DNA of 64,000 bases from Branchiostoma floridae. Lineage: Eukaryota; Chordata; Leptocardii; Amphioxiformes; Branchiostomatidae. Shown one piece after another: positions 11,480 through 22,394 of this stretch. The notes below the pieces were generated by a model. The model was not told the DNA's origin and ran no database searches. It worked only from the letters and a program-made list of their open reading frames with translations. Within the stretch, counting starts at the first letter, position 1. Each line of letters begins with the position of its first letter. The position numbers and the translations under genes were made by a program. Where the stretch lies: the NCBI RefSeq assembly GCF_000003815.2, contig NC_049982.1:26526041-26590040 (forward strand). Reading direction: 5' to 3'.

Positions 11480-12385
11480 AGTAGTGCCAATTTCCATTCT
11501 ACTGTTTGCAAGTTCACCAGCCAATACTAGTTCTGTTTCATCACTGACAGTTTTTGGCAATGTTTAGAACGTATGGTTTCCTTACTCTATAATCCTTGGT
11601 TTGGTGTTTCAACGTTTGTAGTGTTCCGCGGATGGATATATACGCCTCACTGTGTGATCTGGAGGAGTAGAGGAGTCACAGTCTTTCAGCGGCAAGGTTC
11701 ATATGCGGTCACAGGCATTTTGTTGTCTGTTAATCGTCTATTTTGGTCACTCTTCTTCTTCAAATTCTACTCATGAGTTTGTGAAGCTGTTGAGGTATCG
11801 CGGGGGACACGTAGAGCGGTTAAGCATTGTATTTTCATAAGTTTATGTCATATTTTGTCTCTGGTACTGAGTGAAAAGTTGACATGCCCGCCATGTCTGG
11901 ACATGCCTCTGACGTGACGTCAGTGTCTCTTGTATGTTTTTTTTGCCGTTTTACTCTTTCCTGTCGCCTCTCTGTGGCGGTGGTTATGATGATTTGAGAG
12001 GCTGTTGGGCTGTATTTAAAGTGGTTATGTACAAATTCCGCATTATCTCGGTAGTATTTTCGGCCGGGTTATGATCCGTCGTCTGTGCACATGGCCGCCA
12101 TGCTTGCCCCCTCCCAATTCAACAGTGAAGCTTAAAACATATCTGCGAAGGAAGCAGAATAAGGAAATGCGTAGTTGTCCTTGTTTCATGATATAGTCAT
12201 TCGTTTAAATTTACTTCACAATATTTCCTTTGCTTCGTCACTCAAATAGATAGCGGCCCAAGCTATTCCTATGTTGCTGAAGATGATAGCAATATTTGTT
12301 CTACTCATCAGCTCTTTTTTGTACGTATCAGCTAACGCCAAATGTTATTTGTTGAGCCAAATGACAAATCAAAGTTGAGGTTTCC
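11480..12385. repeat. Segmental duplication, copy 1 of 16160-17600
   Basis: The block starting GTGCCAATTTCCATTCTACTG through GACGTGACGTCAGTGTCTCTTG (about 11480-11935) matches 16160-16620 closely, then matches resume at about 12150-12385. Copy 2 differs mainly by a 696-bp MITE insertion (16849-17544) and shorter indels. A weak third copy of part of it lies at 27480-27690. No protein-coding content is supported in this block. Confidence 0.8.
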
Positions 12386-12389
12386 AAGG

Positions 12390-14470
12390 TTGTGATTCGT
12401 CATCGGTGTGTTCCTCACCGCCTGCATGGCTAGCAACGATTTGCGCTTGGTCACCAAGGACAGCTTGCAATTAAAAACTCGGGAGATTCCAGCCAGCTCG
12501 GGGTTAACTAATGTTAGTCAGGTTTTAAATCCACTGGTCAGCTTCTTGGAAACCCAGACTTCGGGGACCGTTTTAGGACGGTGGAAGCTGATTAAGTGTA
12601 GCTAGATGGGCTGGCTGGAAGATCCACTTTTGGCCTTGTGACGCAAGTTACTTGGAATAACCATATAGTCATTTCGGTTCTTGGCATGTGAACACAACGT
12701 TGTAGATTTAAAAAAATAATTTTTTAAAGAAATAAACGACAGTAACACAGAGTGGCAGGGCAATTTAAAACGAAATACATGAAGTACTAAAAAAATAAAA
12801 ACCAGATCAATTGGTTTTACAGAACATTTGACAATGAGCCATTGATATCAATTTGAAAGTCATGTTACAATTCAAGTAATCGCTTTCCCTTTGTTTGTGT
12901 AATCTACTTTATGAGCAACATTTAGTTCCACTTTATAAAAGAAACAAGATAAAAACATTTGCGTTTCTTAAATGCAAACAATCTTTAATCACTATGCAGG
13001 AGATTATCGGTTTTGTTGAAGAACCAGTCGTCCACTTGACACAAGAAATATGCAGTTAGATAAAAGTTGAAAGATAGGTGGACAACTGTTTCTTTTTTCT
13101 CTCTTCAGAGGCCACATAGGATGTACAAACCCCATAAATGTATTGTTCTATTGCATGGTCAAAATTCACACAACAATTTGAACTGAAGCATACGGGGATT
13201 AGAATCTATAGAAAGATTATCAGGCAAACTGTACAGCTTATGCCATGGTAACGGTGTCAAATATTCTTCCCATGAAAGTCTTACTTTCTCGGGCTTCGTT
13301 CATGAAAAATTTAAGTACAGGCTTTTAAGAGTTACACAGATCTTGATTTCCATCGCATTAATAACTTGTCTAGTCCTACTCCAGGCACATCTAGGAGGTC
13401 AAGTCAAAGAAACTTAGCAGACTAGAAGACTAAGACTATGACATGGTTTGAAGTAGTCGCTAAACGTACAATATGACCTAAAACTGTTAAAATCATTACG
13501 GACAAGAAGTCCTGAATACCGACATCTAGAACATTATCTAAAATATGTTAAGTAGTCGTCGATTTTACAAAGATTACAAACGGTCGATGAAGCAGCTGTA
13601 TGTGGCTTTCTGTGTCAGCCCCTCTTAGTTACTGAGCTCTCTGCAAAATATCCACAACAAACATTATATTGTCTACTTTCTTATTTATTCAAATAAACGT
13701 ACAATATATGAATGCTTAATACGTAGTCTAATGTTAGCCCCTCATGTGCAACGTCGTGTGCATCTGTCAGCAAGGACATTGCATAGTCCTTCATACGGAC
13801 CATTGATTAGCACAGATTGATGCTGTGACAGTCTTTAATACTATCGGGAAACCAAAATTCGGCCTCTACAGTATTGTACTAGTCATAATTATGATTGTCC
13901 CCACGAAAATCGGTGTGCCGAACGGATGCTTTTACACTACCCACCCAACCCAAACCCTGAGATCATAGGTTAAACCTATTTTACTTTAACCTTCCTCTCA
14001 AGCCAATGTTGAGGGGACGGGCTCCGTCTATGTTCTAAACGTTCACTTTCTGCTGCTTTTGTTGTCGAGTTCCCTCGTGTCCATCCTTTCCTCATTTGTC
14101 TGCACACGTTGGGCGTGGATGAAGTAAAATTGGCGGTAAATACTTGGCCAGAATCCGGTATATTTGAATCTATATATTTGTATCTGTTATGAACTCTTGA
14201 GACTTCAGACTTTTTTTTTCAAAATCCACTAGTGACGTGCCCCTAAGGCTGGAAGTATTACCATTTCTGTTGTATGAGTGTCGGTCGAACCAGCCGTTTA
14301 GAATATGTGCCTCTCGAACATGGCATTGGGCACACCAAACTTCCGTGAATGAATGAGTGAGTCTCCTTAGATAACGCAGCAACTTGAGGTCTATCTAAAT
14401 TTATGCATAAAGTTATAATGTTTGTAGAATTTCAATAACATCAGCAAAATTTATGCTCTCATATATGGTT
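12390..14470. other. No recognisable feature
   Basis: Unremarkable AT-rich sequence. I found no exon with family signal, no tandem repeat and no inverted-repeat element in this stretch. Confidence 0.4.
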
Positions 14471-14479
14471 TCATAGCGT

Positions 14480-14690
14480 ATGGTGTCATCCCACTTGGTT
14501 ATGCACGAAGCCTTCGTTGTTTCCAAGTGTTTTCCAAGTGTTTCGCCAACCAATAGCTTCCGCAACTCTACCCCATCTTCGGGGTAGGAGGAACATGACT
14601 CTGCTTTATCTTCTGATGGGAACACCGTGCCTACAGCGTCGAGCAGCGCCGACACAGGGACCGTCCGTCCTCCGTTCATGCCACACCATG
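14480..14690 (-). pseudogene. Repeated unknown exon, copy b
   Basis: The minus strand encodes a run matching the repeated exon family: RTVPVSALLDAVGTVFPSED, a Cys/Ser-rich stretch, SSYPEDG and then LRKLLVGETLGKHLE. The acceptor side is changed (CATGAAAGAC instead of TTTTAGAC) and a frameshift lies near the beginning. The consensus exon is about 210 bp: a WHER-R-VPVPALVAAV segment, an acidic/serine middle ending YSEDG, and a basic tail (GW-NTWK-RKRLKQRWVRAH). Confidence 0.5.
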
Positions 14691-14782
14691 TCTTTCATGA
14701 GAGTATTGGTTGGTGTTCATTGTTATCAGCTACTTGTATTTCGTGAAAGTGTGGTCAAGATTCAAAATGTCTTAATGCAAAA

Positions 14783-14950
14783 ATGATTATTTCTCTATAT
14801 ATTAAAATAGAGCCCAACATTCCATACGTCACTCTAGTATTACCTGCTATATTAACGGTTAAACGGTGGTCGGATCCTTGCTACAGTACAATTTACTACC
14901 GGTCTGTACTTCAATTAGTTCCCCATTTGTGGTCAGTTGCGGGTTACCTT
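14783..14950. repeat. Intron segment duplicated at 23540-23705
   Basis: ATGATTATTTCTCTATATAT through AGTTGCGGGTTACCTT is shared, with few differences, with 23540-23705. In both places it directly adjoins a copy of the repeated exon, so the duplication unit includes exon plus downstream intron. Confidence 0.8.
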
Positions 14951-15149
14951 GTAATTACTCTTTTTATACACGTTGCTTCAAACACTTTCTTATTTCCCAC
15001 GTGTTATTCCAACCAATTTCTTTGGTAACTTTTCCCCATCTTCTACATAAGAGGATCTCGAAGCTGCCTCAACTGCTGACGAAAATACTGTGCCCACAGC
15101 GGCGACCAGCGCCGGTAATGGTACAGTGCGCCTTTCATGCCAAACCATG
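14940..15149 (-). pseudogene. Repeated unknown exon, copy c (longest in-frame start)
   Basis: After acceptor GATTTTAG the frame reads DMVWHERRTVPLPALVAAV, then GTVFSS, a Glu/Ala/Ser stretch and SSYVEDGEKLPKKLVG, before running out of frame in the basic tail (NNTWE-RK-LKQ visible in another frame). The family is unknown to me. Because copies are interleaved with haspin exons on the same strand, it could be an N-terminal haspin exon, but that is inference. Confidence 0.5.
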
Positions 15150-15220
15150 TCTAAAATCAATTCCCGTGACTCTCTTACCACCAATTTTCATTGCCGCATC
15201 GGTACTAAAAAATCCCGTAT

Positions 15221-15272
15221 CTTTTGAAGAATCTGCTCGAACGTTTTCTGAGGCTCACCGTTGACCGGGAAT
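15221..15272 (-). pseudogene. Haspin-like kinase exon, copy 2, after the P-loop exon
   Basis: The minus strand encodes GEFPVNGEPQKTFEQIL, the best match in the window to the haspin segment after the beta-3 lysine. Relative to copy 1, 11 bp are missing just after the acceptor (GTCCATAG then ACAGGGGG), removing IIPIE and shifting the frame. Splicing from 15492 would give a stop within nine codons. Similarity to copy 1 ends after ATTCTTC. The copy is therefore disabled unless another acceptor is used. Confidence 0.7.
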
Positions 15273-15491
15273 TCCCCCTGTCTATGGACACAAAGAAACT
15301 ATTTCATTTGCTGTCTTAAATTTCCTGCACCTATACATGAATGTCTGTTGCCTTGTGAGAAACAGTGAAATGCATTAGACAGAATCAGCTAGAAATCTCA
15401 TCCACATCCACACATACATGTACATGCATGACAGTCCTTGTCTTAACCAACCAGAGACTGTGTTTTATTAAGTTTACTTAATGTTCCCCAC

Positions 15492-15587
15492 CTTGAGTAC
15501 TACTGTGTCGCCGTTGTCTTTCTTAGTTCGAAAGACCTCCCCGAAAGCGCCCTCGCCTATCTTCTCGCAGCCACTGGGAATACACTC
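15492..15587 (-). pseudogene. Haspin-like kinase P-loop exon, copy 2
   Basis: This 96-bp exon appears identical to 9226-9321: acceptor TTTTTAG, residues CEKIGEGAFGEVF with the glycine-rich loop, ending at the VVLK lysine, donor AAG|GTGGGG. The phase-0 junction from the preceding exon (15811-15876) gives ILTFQ|ECIPSGCEK. The near identity of exon and flanks with copy 1 over several hundred bases indicates a recent segmental duplication or gene conversion. Confidence 0.75.
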
Positions 15588-15810
15588 CTAAAAATGGTGT
15601 CATCATGCAACATTTTCAATATACCCACAGAACTATGTCAAAACATATTACAAATGCAGAATAAAAACATAAAAATGCAAACATTTGACAGCCACTTTCT
15701 CATTGGTCAAACTGTAAATTACCAGGATATCATTGGTTGAACAAAGTGTGATGGACAGTCAGGATTGATGTATCCCTAGTGTGACCTGTAGTGTGAAGTG
15801 TGTACTGTAC

Positions 15811-15876
15811 CTGGAAGGTGAGGATCCTCCCCTGCTCACAATGTAATAGGAGTTTTTCTTTGCTCAAAGGAGGCAT
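15811..15876 (-). pseudogene. Haspin-like pre-kinase exon, copy 2
   Basis: A 66-bp exon with acceptor TTCCTTCCAG and donor CAG|GTACAG. It encodes 22 residues, MPPLSKEKLLLHCEQGRILT then FQ, in phase 0 at both ends, joining cleanly to the P-loop exon at 15587. Its position just before the kinase domain fits haspin. The residues themselves are not diagnostic, so identity rests on context. The corresponding exon in copy 1 is damaged (9543-9571). Confidence 0.6.
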
Positions 15877-16159
15877 CTGGAAGGAACAAAAATTCACCAA
15901 TATAAGTAAAATAAATGTTGCACAGAGCGCGTATTTGTCAGCTTTCCTGGTTTCTAATAAGCACATACTATCAGCATATCCATAACTAACTTCAGATAAG
16001 ACTATTGTACAAGTTATAATACCGGGTCTAGATCTGAGACTCGTCCTAACTGCACATTGAAGTAGTCATGAGTTGCAGAGAATTATACAGCTTATAAAAC
16101 AAAAAGTATTGTTATGCATACATGTATAAATGACAATACTCAAGAAAAACAATATCTGA

Positions 16160-17600
16160 AAAGTGCCAATTTCCATTCTGCTGTTTGCAAGTTCACCAGC
16201 CGATACTAGTTCTATTTCAATACTGACATTTTTGGCAGTGTTTATAACGTACGGTTTGCTTACTCTATAATCCTTAGTTTGGTGATTTAACGTTTGTAGT
16301 GTCACGCGGACGGATATATATGCCTCACTGTGATTTAAAGACAATGCCTCCGCAGTGACAGTCTTTCAGTGGCAAGGTTCCTATGCGGTCACAGGGCATT
16401 ATGGTGTCTGTTTATCGTCTATTTTGGTCACTCTTCTTCTTCAACTTCTACTCATGAGTTTGCGAAGCTGTTGAGGTATAGCAGGGGACACGTAGAGCGG
16501 TTAAGCATTCTATTTTTTAAAGTTTATGTAATATTTTGTATCCGTATGGTACTCGGTGAAAAGTTGACATGCCCGCCATGTCTGGACATGCCTCTGACGT
16601 GACGTCAGTGTCTCTTGTATGGCGTTTATTTGCCGTTTTATTCCTTCCTGTCGACTCTATGTGGCGGTGGAAGCAGAATAAGGACATACGCAGTTGTCCT
16701 TGTTTCATGATATAGTCATTCTTTTACTTTACAATCCTTTACAATTCTTTACCTTCCTTCGCCATTCAAAAAGTAGCGGCCCTGGCTAAATCGCATTTAT
16801 TCCTATGATGCTGAAGATTATACCAATATTTTTTGTACTCATAAGCTAGAGTCGATTCCAAGACACCATGAGGGTTTCTAGACAATAATTGTAATAAGTT
16901 GGAATTATTTTCAATAAAAGAATATCTAAGCCCCAACAGTTATAATTTTTTCAAAAAAATTGATATGGAATTTTGAATCTATTTGAATTTCTTTGAATAC
17001 TTTGGAAATATTTTGAAAGAGATCACACAAAAATCTCTTTATTTACAATAATTTTCAAACATCTGCAGGATTCTTTCACTTTTAGAAATATTTACAAAAA
17101 ATGGTAAACCTTGCCAAATGGTAGAATTAGTTTATTGCCCCATAAAAGTTAGCCCCTTTTATCTGACTGGTATATTTTTAGATTTCACTGATGGGCACTG
17201 GTGGGTCCTTTGTGGTAGGCCATTGACATGACACCCAACCATACTTTGCAAGGATGTGCGAATTGCTTTCTTCCTAGCCCACTGACTCAATATTACAAAA
17301 AATGGTAGAAAATGGTAAATAATTGCAAAATGCTGTTACCATTATTTACAAACTGTTAGAAGTATTCTGTTCCACATCGTGAATATTTCAAAGGTTTTAC
17401 ATACTGGGGAAAATATTTAGAAAGTTCAAATAGCATTCAAAATATTTCCAAAGTATAAAATCTCCTAGACATATAATTGAAAACAATTGAAAACATTTCT
17501 AAACGATGACAATGGCAACCCTCGCGGTGATTTGGAATCGACTCTAATGCCAAGTATTATTTATTTGGCCAACTGACAAATCAAAGTTGAGGTTTTCAAC
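16160..17600. repeat. Segmental duplication, copy 2 of 11480-12385
   Basis: Matches copy 1 from GTGCCAATTTCCATTCTGCTG onward, with homologous text on both sides of the inserted MITE (ATTCCTATGATGCTGAAGAT before it, ACAAATCAAAGTTGAGG after it). Confidence 0.8.
16849..17544. mobile_element. 696-bp MITE with TA target duplication
   Basis: The left end GAGTCGATTCCAAGACACC and the reverse complement of the right end, GAGTCGATTCCAAATCACC, form imperfect TIRs of about 30 bp. The flanking dinucleotide TA occurs on both sides (16847-16848, 17545-17546). The duplicated locus at about 12330 keeps the empty site, CAGCTAACGCC. TA duplication suggests a Tc1/mariner-type element. The interior is AT-rich and non-coding, with repeated AAAATGGTAAA motifs. 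Confidence 0.85.
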
Positions 17601-17826
17601 GTGCAAAAACAAAGTTCAGTTTGACTTGGGCTGGGTTGTTCTTGATGTTGAGCTGTGGGGGTGGCTGGTTCAGGTTATTTAGAATGGGCTGGTTGTTAGC
17701 TGGGCTTTGAGGAGGTGGGTTTGACAGGTTGGGTGGCTGGTTGGGAGGCAGATTGAGGTTGTTGGTTTGGCTGAACGACCGCCATGGTGGCAGCAATTTG
17801 GGCAATGACAGTCGGCAGCATGACAT
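17596..17826 (-). CDS. Low-complexity Pro/Asn/Gln-rich open frame
   Basis: The frame runs MSCCRLSLPKLLPP and then almost only N, P, Q, L and S, ending at 17596. All three minus-strand frames are low in complexity here, because the DNA is a degenerate GGCTGGTTG-type repeat. It lies just downstream of the putative exon 17843-17878. It may be part of a disordered protein region or simply repeat-derived; I cannot decide. Confidence 0.2.
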   Translation of the reverse strand: MSCCRLSLPKLLPPWRSFSQTNNLNLPPNQPPNLSNPPPQSPANNQPILNNLNQPPPQLNIKNNPAQVKLNFVFAR

Positions 17827-17842
17827 GATCCTATATACTTAC

Positions 17843-17878
17843 CATAAGATCTACGCTGGCCTCGTCCGGCACTTCGCA
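17843..17878 (-). CDS. Putative 36-bp micro-exon
   Basis: Acceptor TTTATCCTTTTAG and a strong donor ATG|GTAAGT enclose 12 codons, CEVPDEASVDLM, in phase 0. The same strand carries the haspin-like exons downstream (15876 and lower) and the repeated exon upstream (18298-18507), so it could belong to copy 2 of that locus. With 36 bp, chance cannot be excluded. Confidence 0.35.
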
Positions 17879-17910
17879 CTAAAAGGATAAATAGTAAAAT
17901 AAATAGTAAA

Positions 17911-18192
17911 ATGAAACATTTTTTTTCTACGGCAGCCTATTCCCTTGCGCAACGGCTGAACGTCCTACAGCACACGGTAGTCAGATATACCCTCTCTCTC
18001 CGATGGATAATCAGTGAATTGTTAAACTTTCAATTCGCAACACGAATATTGCAGGTTAACGACGACGGATACTTGATAATTGTATCCGCGGATTTCTTAG
18101 GGGTGATTATAGGTGGCATACTTGGTTGTGTCATTTATTATTGGACATGCGTAATAGATTTATTCAATCAAGGATTTAATCAAGTACATTAA
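17911..18192 (+). CDS. Unidentified 93-codon frame with one membrane segment
   Basis: The ATG-initiated frame ends at 18192. Residues about 54-85 are hydrophobic, with glycine spacing in FLGVIIGGILGCVIYYW, consistent with a transmembrane helix. I do not recognise the family. It lies between minus-strand exons, so it may be an intronic chance frame. Confidence 0.2.
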   Translation: MKHFFSTAAYSLAQRLNVLQHTVVRYTLSLRWIISELLNFQFATRILQVNDDGYLIIVSADFLGVIIGGILGCVIYYWTCVIDLFNQGFNQVH

Positions 18193-18297
18193 TAGTATAA
18201 ATCTACAATAGATTGAGTGTTTCGTGCGTACTGAGGACATTATACTTATACAGAAATACGATTCAACTATGCAAATTTCTTGATACATACCTTACCC

Positions 18298-18507
18298 TTT
18301 TCTGCATGTGCGCGAACCCACTGCTGTTTTAGTCTTTTTCTTGTTTTCCATGTATTGGCCCATCCGATCTGTACGGCAACTCGGCCCCATGTGCCACCTT
18401 CCGGTATGAAGAGCCGGCCGCTGCTTCAAGTTCTGATGAAAACAACCTGGCAACGGTGGCGACTAGCTCTGGTACTGGTATCTTTCGCCTTTCGTGCCAC
18501 ACCATGG
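18298..18507 (-). pseudogene. Repeated unknown exon, copy d (both splice sites kept)
   Basis: The acceptor is ATCTTTTAG and the donor AAAAGG|GTAAGG, 210 bp apart. The first part reads MVWHERRKIPVPELVATVAR, then LFSSELEAAAGSS. The 3' part reads NTWKTRKRLKQQWVRAHAEK in a different frame, so a frameshift lies between them. This copy defines the exon limits for the family. The basic tail could bind nucleic acid or act as a nuclear signal, but that is speculative. Confidence 0.5.
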
Positions 18508-18607
18508 CTAAAAGATGAAATATAAAACGGCCACGTAAGAATAAATTGGCAATTTTTCTCGACATGGTATCAATGTATTGATTTGTTCATACCCGCAAGC
18601 ATAATTT

Positions 18608-18665
18608 TTCTTCACGAACCCAGCGATGCTTTAACCTCTTTCGGTTGTTTCCCCAACCCACACTG
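18608..18665 (-). pseudogene. Repeated unknown exon, fragment g
   Basis: Only the basic tail region remains (GTTGGGGAAACAACCGAAAG through CGCTGGGTTCGTG), adjoining the start of the 122-bp repeat region. Confidence 0.45.
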
Positions 18666-18769
18666 TGCGAAAGGGTGTCATTTCCGGACGTTTCTATGTT
18701 TGTATACATCCGGATCGGGACCGTTTCTGGATATATCCGGACAATATCCGGACGAAATCTGACATTACT

Positions 18770-19145
18770 CCCCTGCGTTTTTGGAAAATTTCAGGAGTCC
18801 GGAACGGGACCATTTAATTCCTGCCTCATATCCGGATTTCCAGTAATGGAACGTTTTCGGACTTTTTGGAGACAAACCACGTTCCGAATATTTCGTATAT
18901 ATCCGGATAATTTCAGAAGTCCGGAACGGGACCAAATAATTACGTCTCATATCCGGATTTCCAGTAATGGAACGTGTTCGGACTCTTTGGATACAAATCA
19001 CGTTCCGAATATTTCGTATCAATCCGGATAATTTCAGGAGTCAAGAATGGGACCATATAATCATGTCGCATATCCGGATTTCAAGTAATGGAACGTTCTA
19101 GGACTCTTTGGAGACAAAACACGTTCCGAATATTTCATATTTTCT
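18770..19145. repeat. 122-bp tandem repeat, about 3 copies
   Basis: TTTCAGGAGTCCGGAACGGG recurs at about 18789, 18912 and 19033 (the last with changes). Each copy is followed by ATATCCGGATTTCCAGTAATGGAACGT and by CGTTCCGAATATTTCGTAT. TCCGGA motifs also fill the preceding 90 bp. The repeat shares the TATCCGGA wording with scattered motifs at 21018-22320, suggesting a regionally dispersed sequence. Confidence 0.75.
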
Positions 19146-19690
19146 GAGCGCGTTCGGGGCTATTACGCCCCGGAAAGGTTGCATAAACTTAAGACATACT
19201 GAAACATCATAGGAACAATACAACACATTATTTCAGAATATCCAGTAACTTTACGATCATGCTAAATACCTAATATTTAACGTTTCCTGTCCGTTTTAAC
19301 CCCGAAAATGCTAACTCGGTAAGGCTACATTTTGTGAAAGCTTTTCAAAGACTTTCCTATATAAATCAGATGACACAAGTATCACAACAAATACATTATG
19401 TGGAGGAACAGATCATGTTAACGTCAAGGGGCAAATCAATATGCATTTGTCTCTTAGTCTTACCAAGGAAGTTTTAGCTCACTACAACCTCATTGGTCTT
19501 CACAAAAAGTGAAGCTCGAATGAAGCCAAAGTTAAACAGTTCACTGTCAGATCCAATAATATCAAGCCCAAGTCAATAATATCATAACAAAACTGATCAG
19601 TTTAAATGTACAATATCAAAAGTACAGTATCCGACACAAGTCTAACGTTATAAACCATACAATCAATATTCGTAGTATAAAAATGTCATT
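19146..19690. other. No recognisable feature
   Basis: AT-rich; no exon, tandem repeat or inverted repeat was recognised. Confidence 0.4.
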
Positions 19691-19696
19691 ACGAAA

Positions 19697-19945
19697 TCAG
19701 TACGACAGTCCATTTTCAAGTCCTCTATAAGTCCGTATCGTGTTGACTGTGGAATCATCGTCCGGGGCGCCCTCTTCTGCGTCTTTGTGGTAGTGGACGA
19801 TCATTGGCGACGGAAGTTGCTCTGGCAAGACCCCGCAATATCGACGGCACGTCTCGAGGACAGTCCGCTCCATTGCATAGTCCAGGCACCGTCCGTCTTC
19901 AGAGTAGAAACAGTTCTGGCAGGATACAACGGCACCAGGCACAGA
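19697..19945 (-). CDS. Cysteine-containing terminal-exon candidate, unknown
   Basis: The minus strand reads VPGAVVSCQNCFYSEDGRCL and on through TVLETCRRYCGVLPEQ to a C-terminal acidic stretch and stop at 19697. Five cysteines (C-x2-C-x8-C-x13-C-x3-C) sit in the first half. There is a stop 15-18 codons upstream, so an acceptor near 19945 (TTACGACAG) is needed, and its pyrimidine tract is poor. The FYSEDGR wording and the underlying CGTCTTCAGAGTA DNA are shared with the repeated exon at 22400-22750, so it could be a distant relative. Confidence 0.35.
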   Translation of the reverse strand, partial: SVPGAVVSCQNCFYSEDGRCLDYAMERTVLETCRRYCGVLPEQLPSPMIVHYHKDAEEGAPDDDSTVNTIRTYRGLENGLSY

Positions 19946-19949
19946 CTGT

Positions 19950-20780
19950 CGTAAGTGTTACCAGGAGGCTAGGTAGGCCTCGGTCGTCGGCATGGTAGGA
20001 CAGGCGATTGGGAAACAGAGGCTCAGCGGCTGGAATGGAAAAAAACAGCTAGTAACTGCCCCGAACCCATGAACGGTACATGTAAAATTATTCAAACAAC
20101 ACGGCCATAAAAATCACAGCAGGACAAGACGGGGACAAAGGCAGGAATCTGGAGTCGGCTATCATCACAGGGCGCGGGCCACACAGATGGCACAGATAAG
20201 GACCCCAGAGAACGAATGGAATTTTATATGCACACAATCACATTGGTCCTAGTGAGGAGATTACAGTTTCTCCTTGGTTCTATTAAAGATTTAGCCAGCC
20301 AAAACAACAGGACAGGAAAGTTTAGAACTTAGAAGCAGCCGTTACGGCACATACAGCACAAAATAATATGAGAATTTAACTAACTATGGAACGGGCAATT
20401 TATAAACAAGCCGGGGATGACACTCGGGGGTTCCAGCTGAAAGAGAAGTGATCTATCATACAACAATCTTTACAAAGAGATCACACTACTAATTATTAAA
20501 TACACAAAACACTAGGAAGGGATAACAGACATTGCTGACAGACATATACGGAACTAAGAACGGTAACTGCTATGTATATACAATCTATGTACTAGAGAGC
20601 TACACTACTCACTTCTTGGTCCGGTAGCGGCTAGCGGCAGCGGCAACTGAGATTCAAATCTAGTTTCAAACCTAACTGCTGTCACCAGCTGGTCTACTAT
20701 TGGTCTAGTCAAGTCATGTGACTTCCTAATATAGTCTTGTTACCTAAGGACTCCTCCAGATGGTTCCAAGCAAGTTAGTG
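19950..20780. other. No recognisable feature
   Basis: No supported gene. A short region at 20620-20655 is rich in AGCGGC motifs. Confidence 0.35.
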
Positions 20781-20858
20781 TCATCCATCATGCCTGTTTC
20801 ACGAAAACACAATTGGCATTGTGCATTATTTTTGTGAATAAATGCATCATGTACTTAC

Positions 20859-21072
20859 CAGTTTCAAAGTTGTACACAGCAGCAAACGCTGTGGCGTGGT
20901 GTAGGCTGTTATCTGCAACGACTGCCCCAGTAGGCGCACCGTTGACATGCCAACGTACTGGTCTGCTCGGCACTTTGCACAGCTTGCATAACCGCTTTAC
21001 GAGTAAAGTTGCCTCGTGATATTGTCCGGACATGGGCCATTCCCACACAGCAACGCTGGTATTCAATATCAT
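20859..21072 (-). CDS. Candidate exon continuous with the 72-bp minisatellite
   Basis: The minus strand is open and ends in a consensus donor (GAAACTG|GTAAGT at 20853-20858). It reads SVAVWEWPMSGQYHEATLLV, then a Cys/Lys stretch, then VNGAPTGAVVADNSLHHA and VYNFETG. The upstream frame runs into the minisatellite, whose units encode a similar SGQYHE...AVWDRSI pattern. I do not recognise a family; the VW-D/E-R motif resembles WD repeats only superficially. A good donor and natural composition favour a real exon, or a recent one. Confidence 0.45.
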
Positions 21073-21395
21073 GAGTGACTTTTTGTCATGATATTGTCCG
21101 GATATGGACCTATCCCAAACTGCACCGCTGGTGTGGAGTGTTTTGACTGAACTTTTTCAAGATATTGTCCGGGTGTGGACCTATCCCAAACTGCACCGCT
21201 GGGGTGGAGTGTTTTGACTGAACTTTGTTCAAGATATTGTCCGGATATGGACCTATCCCAAACTGCACCGCTGGGGTGGAGTGTTTTGACTGAACTTTAT
21301 TCATGATATTGTCCGGATATGGACCTATCCCAAACTGCACCGCTGGGGTGGAGTGTTTTGACTGAACTTTGTTCAAGATATTGTCCGGATATGCA
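21018..21395 (-). repeat. 72-bp coding-phase minisatellite, about 5 units
   Basis: GATATTGTCCGG starts at 21018, 21090, 21161, 21233, 21305 and 21377 (spacings 72, 71, 72, 72, 72). Read on the minus strand, a 72-bp unit is 24 codons: SGQYLEQSSVKTLHPSGAVW then DRSI. The single 71-bp unit (deletion near 21155) breaks the frame. The lowest-coordinate unit is diverged and merges with the exon 20859-21072. Confidence 0.85.
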
Positions 21396-22394
21396 AAGAA
21401 ACAATAATACTTGACTCATAATTGTTACCATCGCAAAGATTGCTTTCTGTGTCATTTGATTGTAAATGTCGATGTCAGTATATTTGCACATGTATATGGA
21501 AGCTTAAGCTTCAATTACCAGAAAATTAATCGGGCATACTCGTTGTAGAATAAAAACACATATACAGAAGCAAAAACGTTAATGACGTGTATTTGTCAAG
21601 ATAGGAAACCTTTTTAAGGATACCCAACAAAACAATCTCAGATTCATGTATGACAAGAAAAGTAATTTGTTAACCATTAAGTTGTCCGAAAACTGATCTC
21701 TGGAATGTTTCTGTTTTGGACATCTGTCGTAAATGGAACGGAATATGAATTCGGAAGGAGCGAAAATTTCGGCAAAAAAATGCAGTCTTATTTGTTCAGA
21801 TCAGCAGCGCAATAAAACAATCACCGATTCACAATTCACGTATAGAATACCTTTATCGGTAACGGTCAGAATATGCTAACTTCGAATCTGTCCTAAAACT
21901 AATCCATGGAATATCTGTCGCGGATATGTCTCGTAAATGGAAAGAAAAGAAAATAGTATGAATTCGAAAACATGAAACGTCCCTGACACGTATTCGGAAG
22001 AATGGGAAATTCTATCCGTCCGGGCTTGTGCTGAAACATTTCATGACTCATGATATTCTGAGACATAATGAATTGAAAATGTCATCTGACAATGGCCCAG
22101 AAATAATGCACATCATGCTTCGTGCAAACTCCTAATTTGTCCGGGTATTCCTTATCGAAATATATGGACCTTGGATATGTAAAGAATGTAGAACATATCA
22201 CGTATTCGGAGGCAAGAAACGTCAATGGCGCGTATCTTGAAAAGCAGGAAAGTCTTATTTGTCCGGATACATAACAAGACAATTCCTGACTCATGATATT
22301 TCCAGATATGGGAAATATTGAACATCGTGCCCGGACACAGTCCGAATATTCAGCATGTCCAAAAATATGTCAACTCCGACTTTGTCCGGAAATC

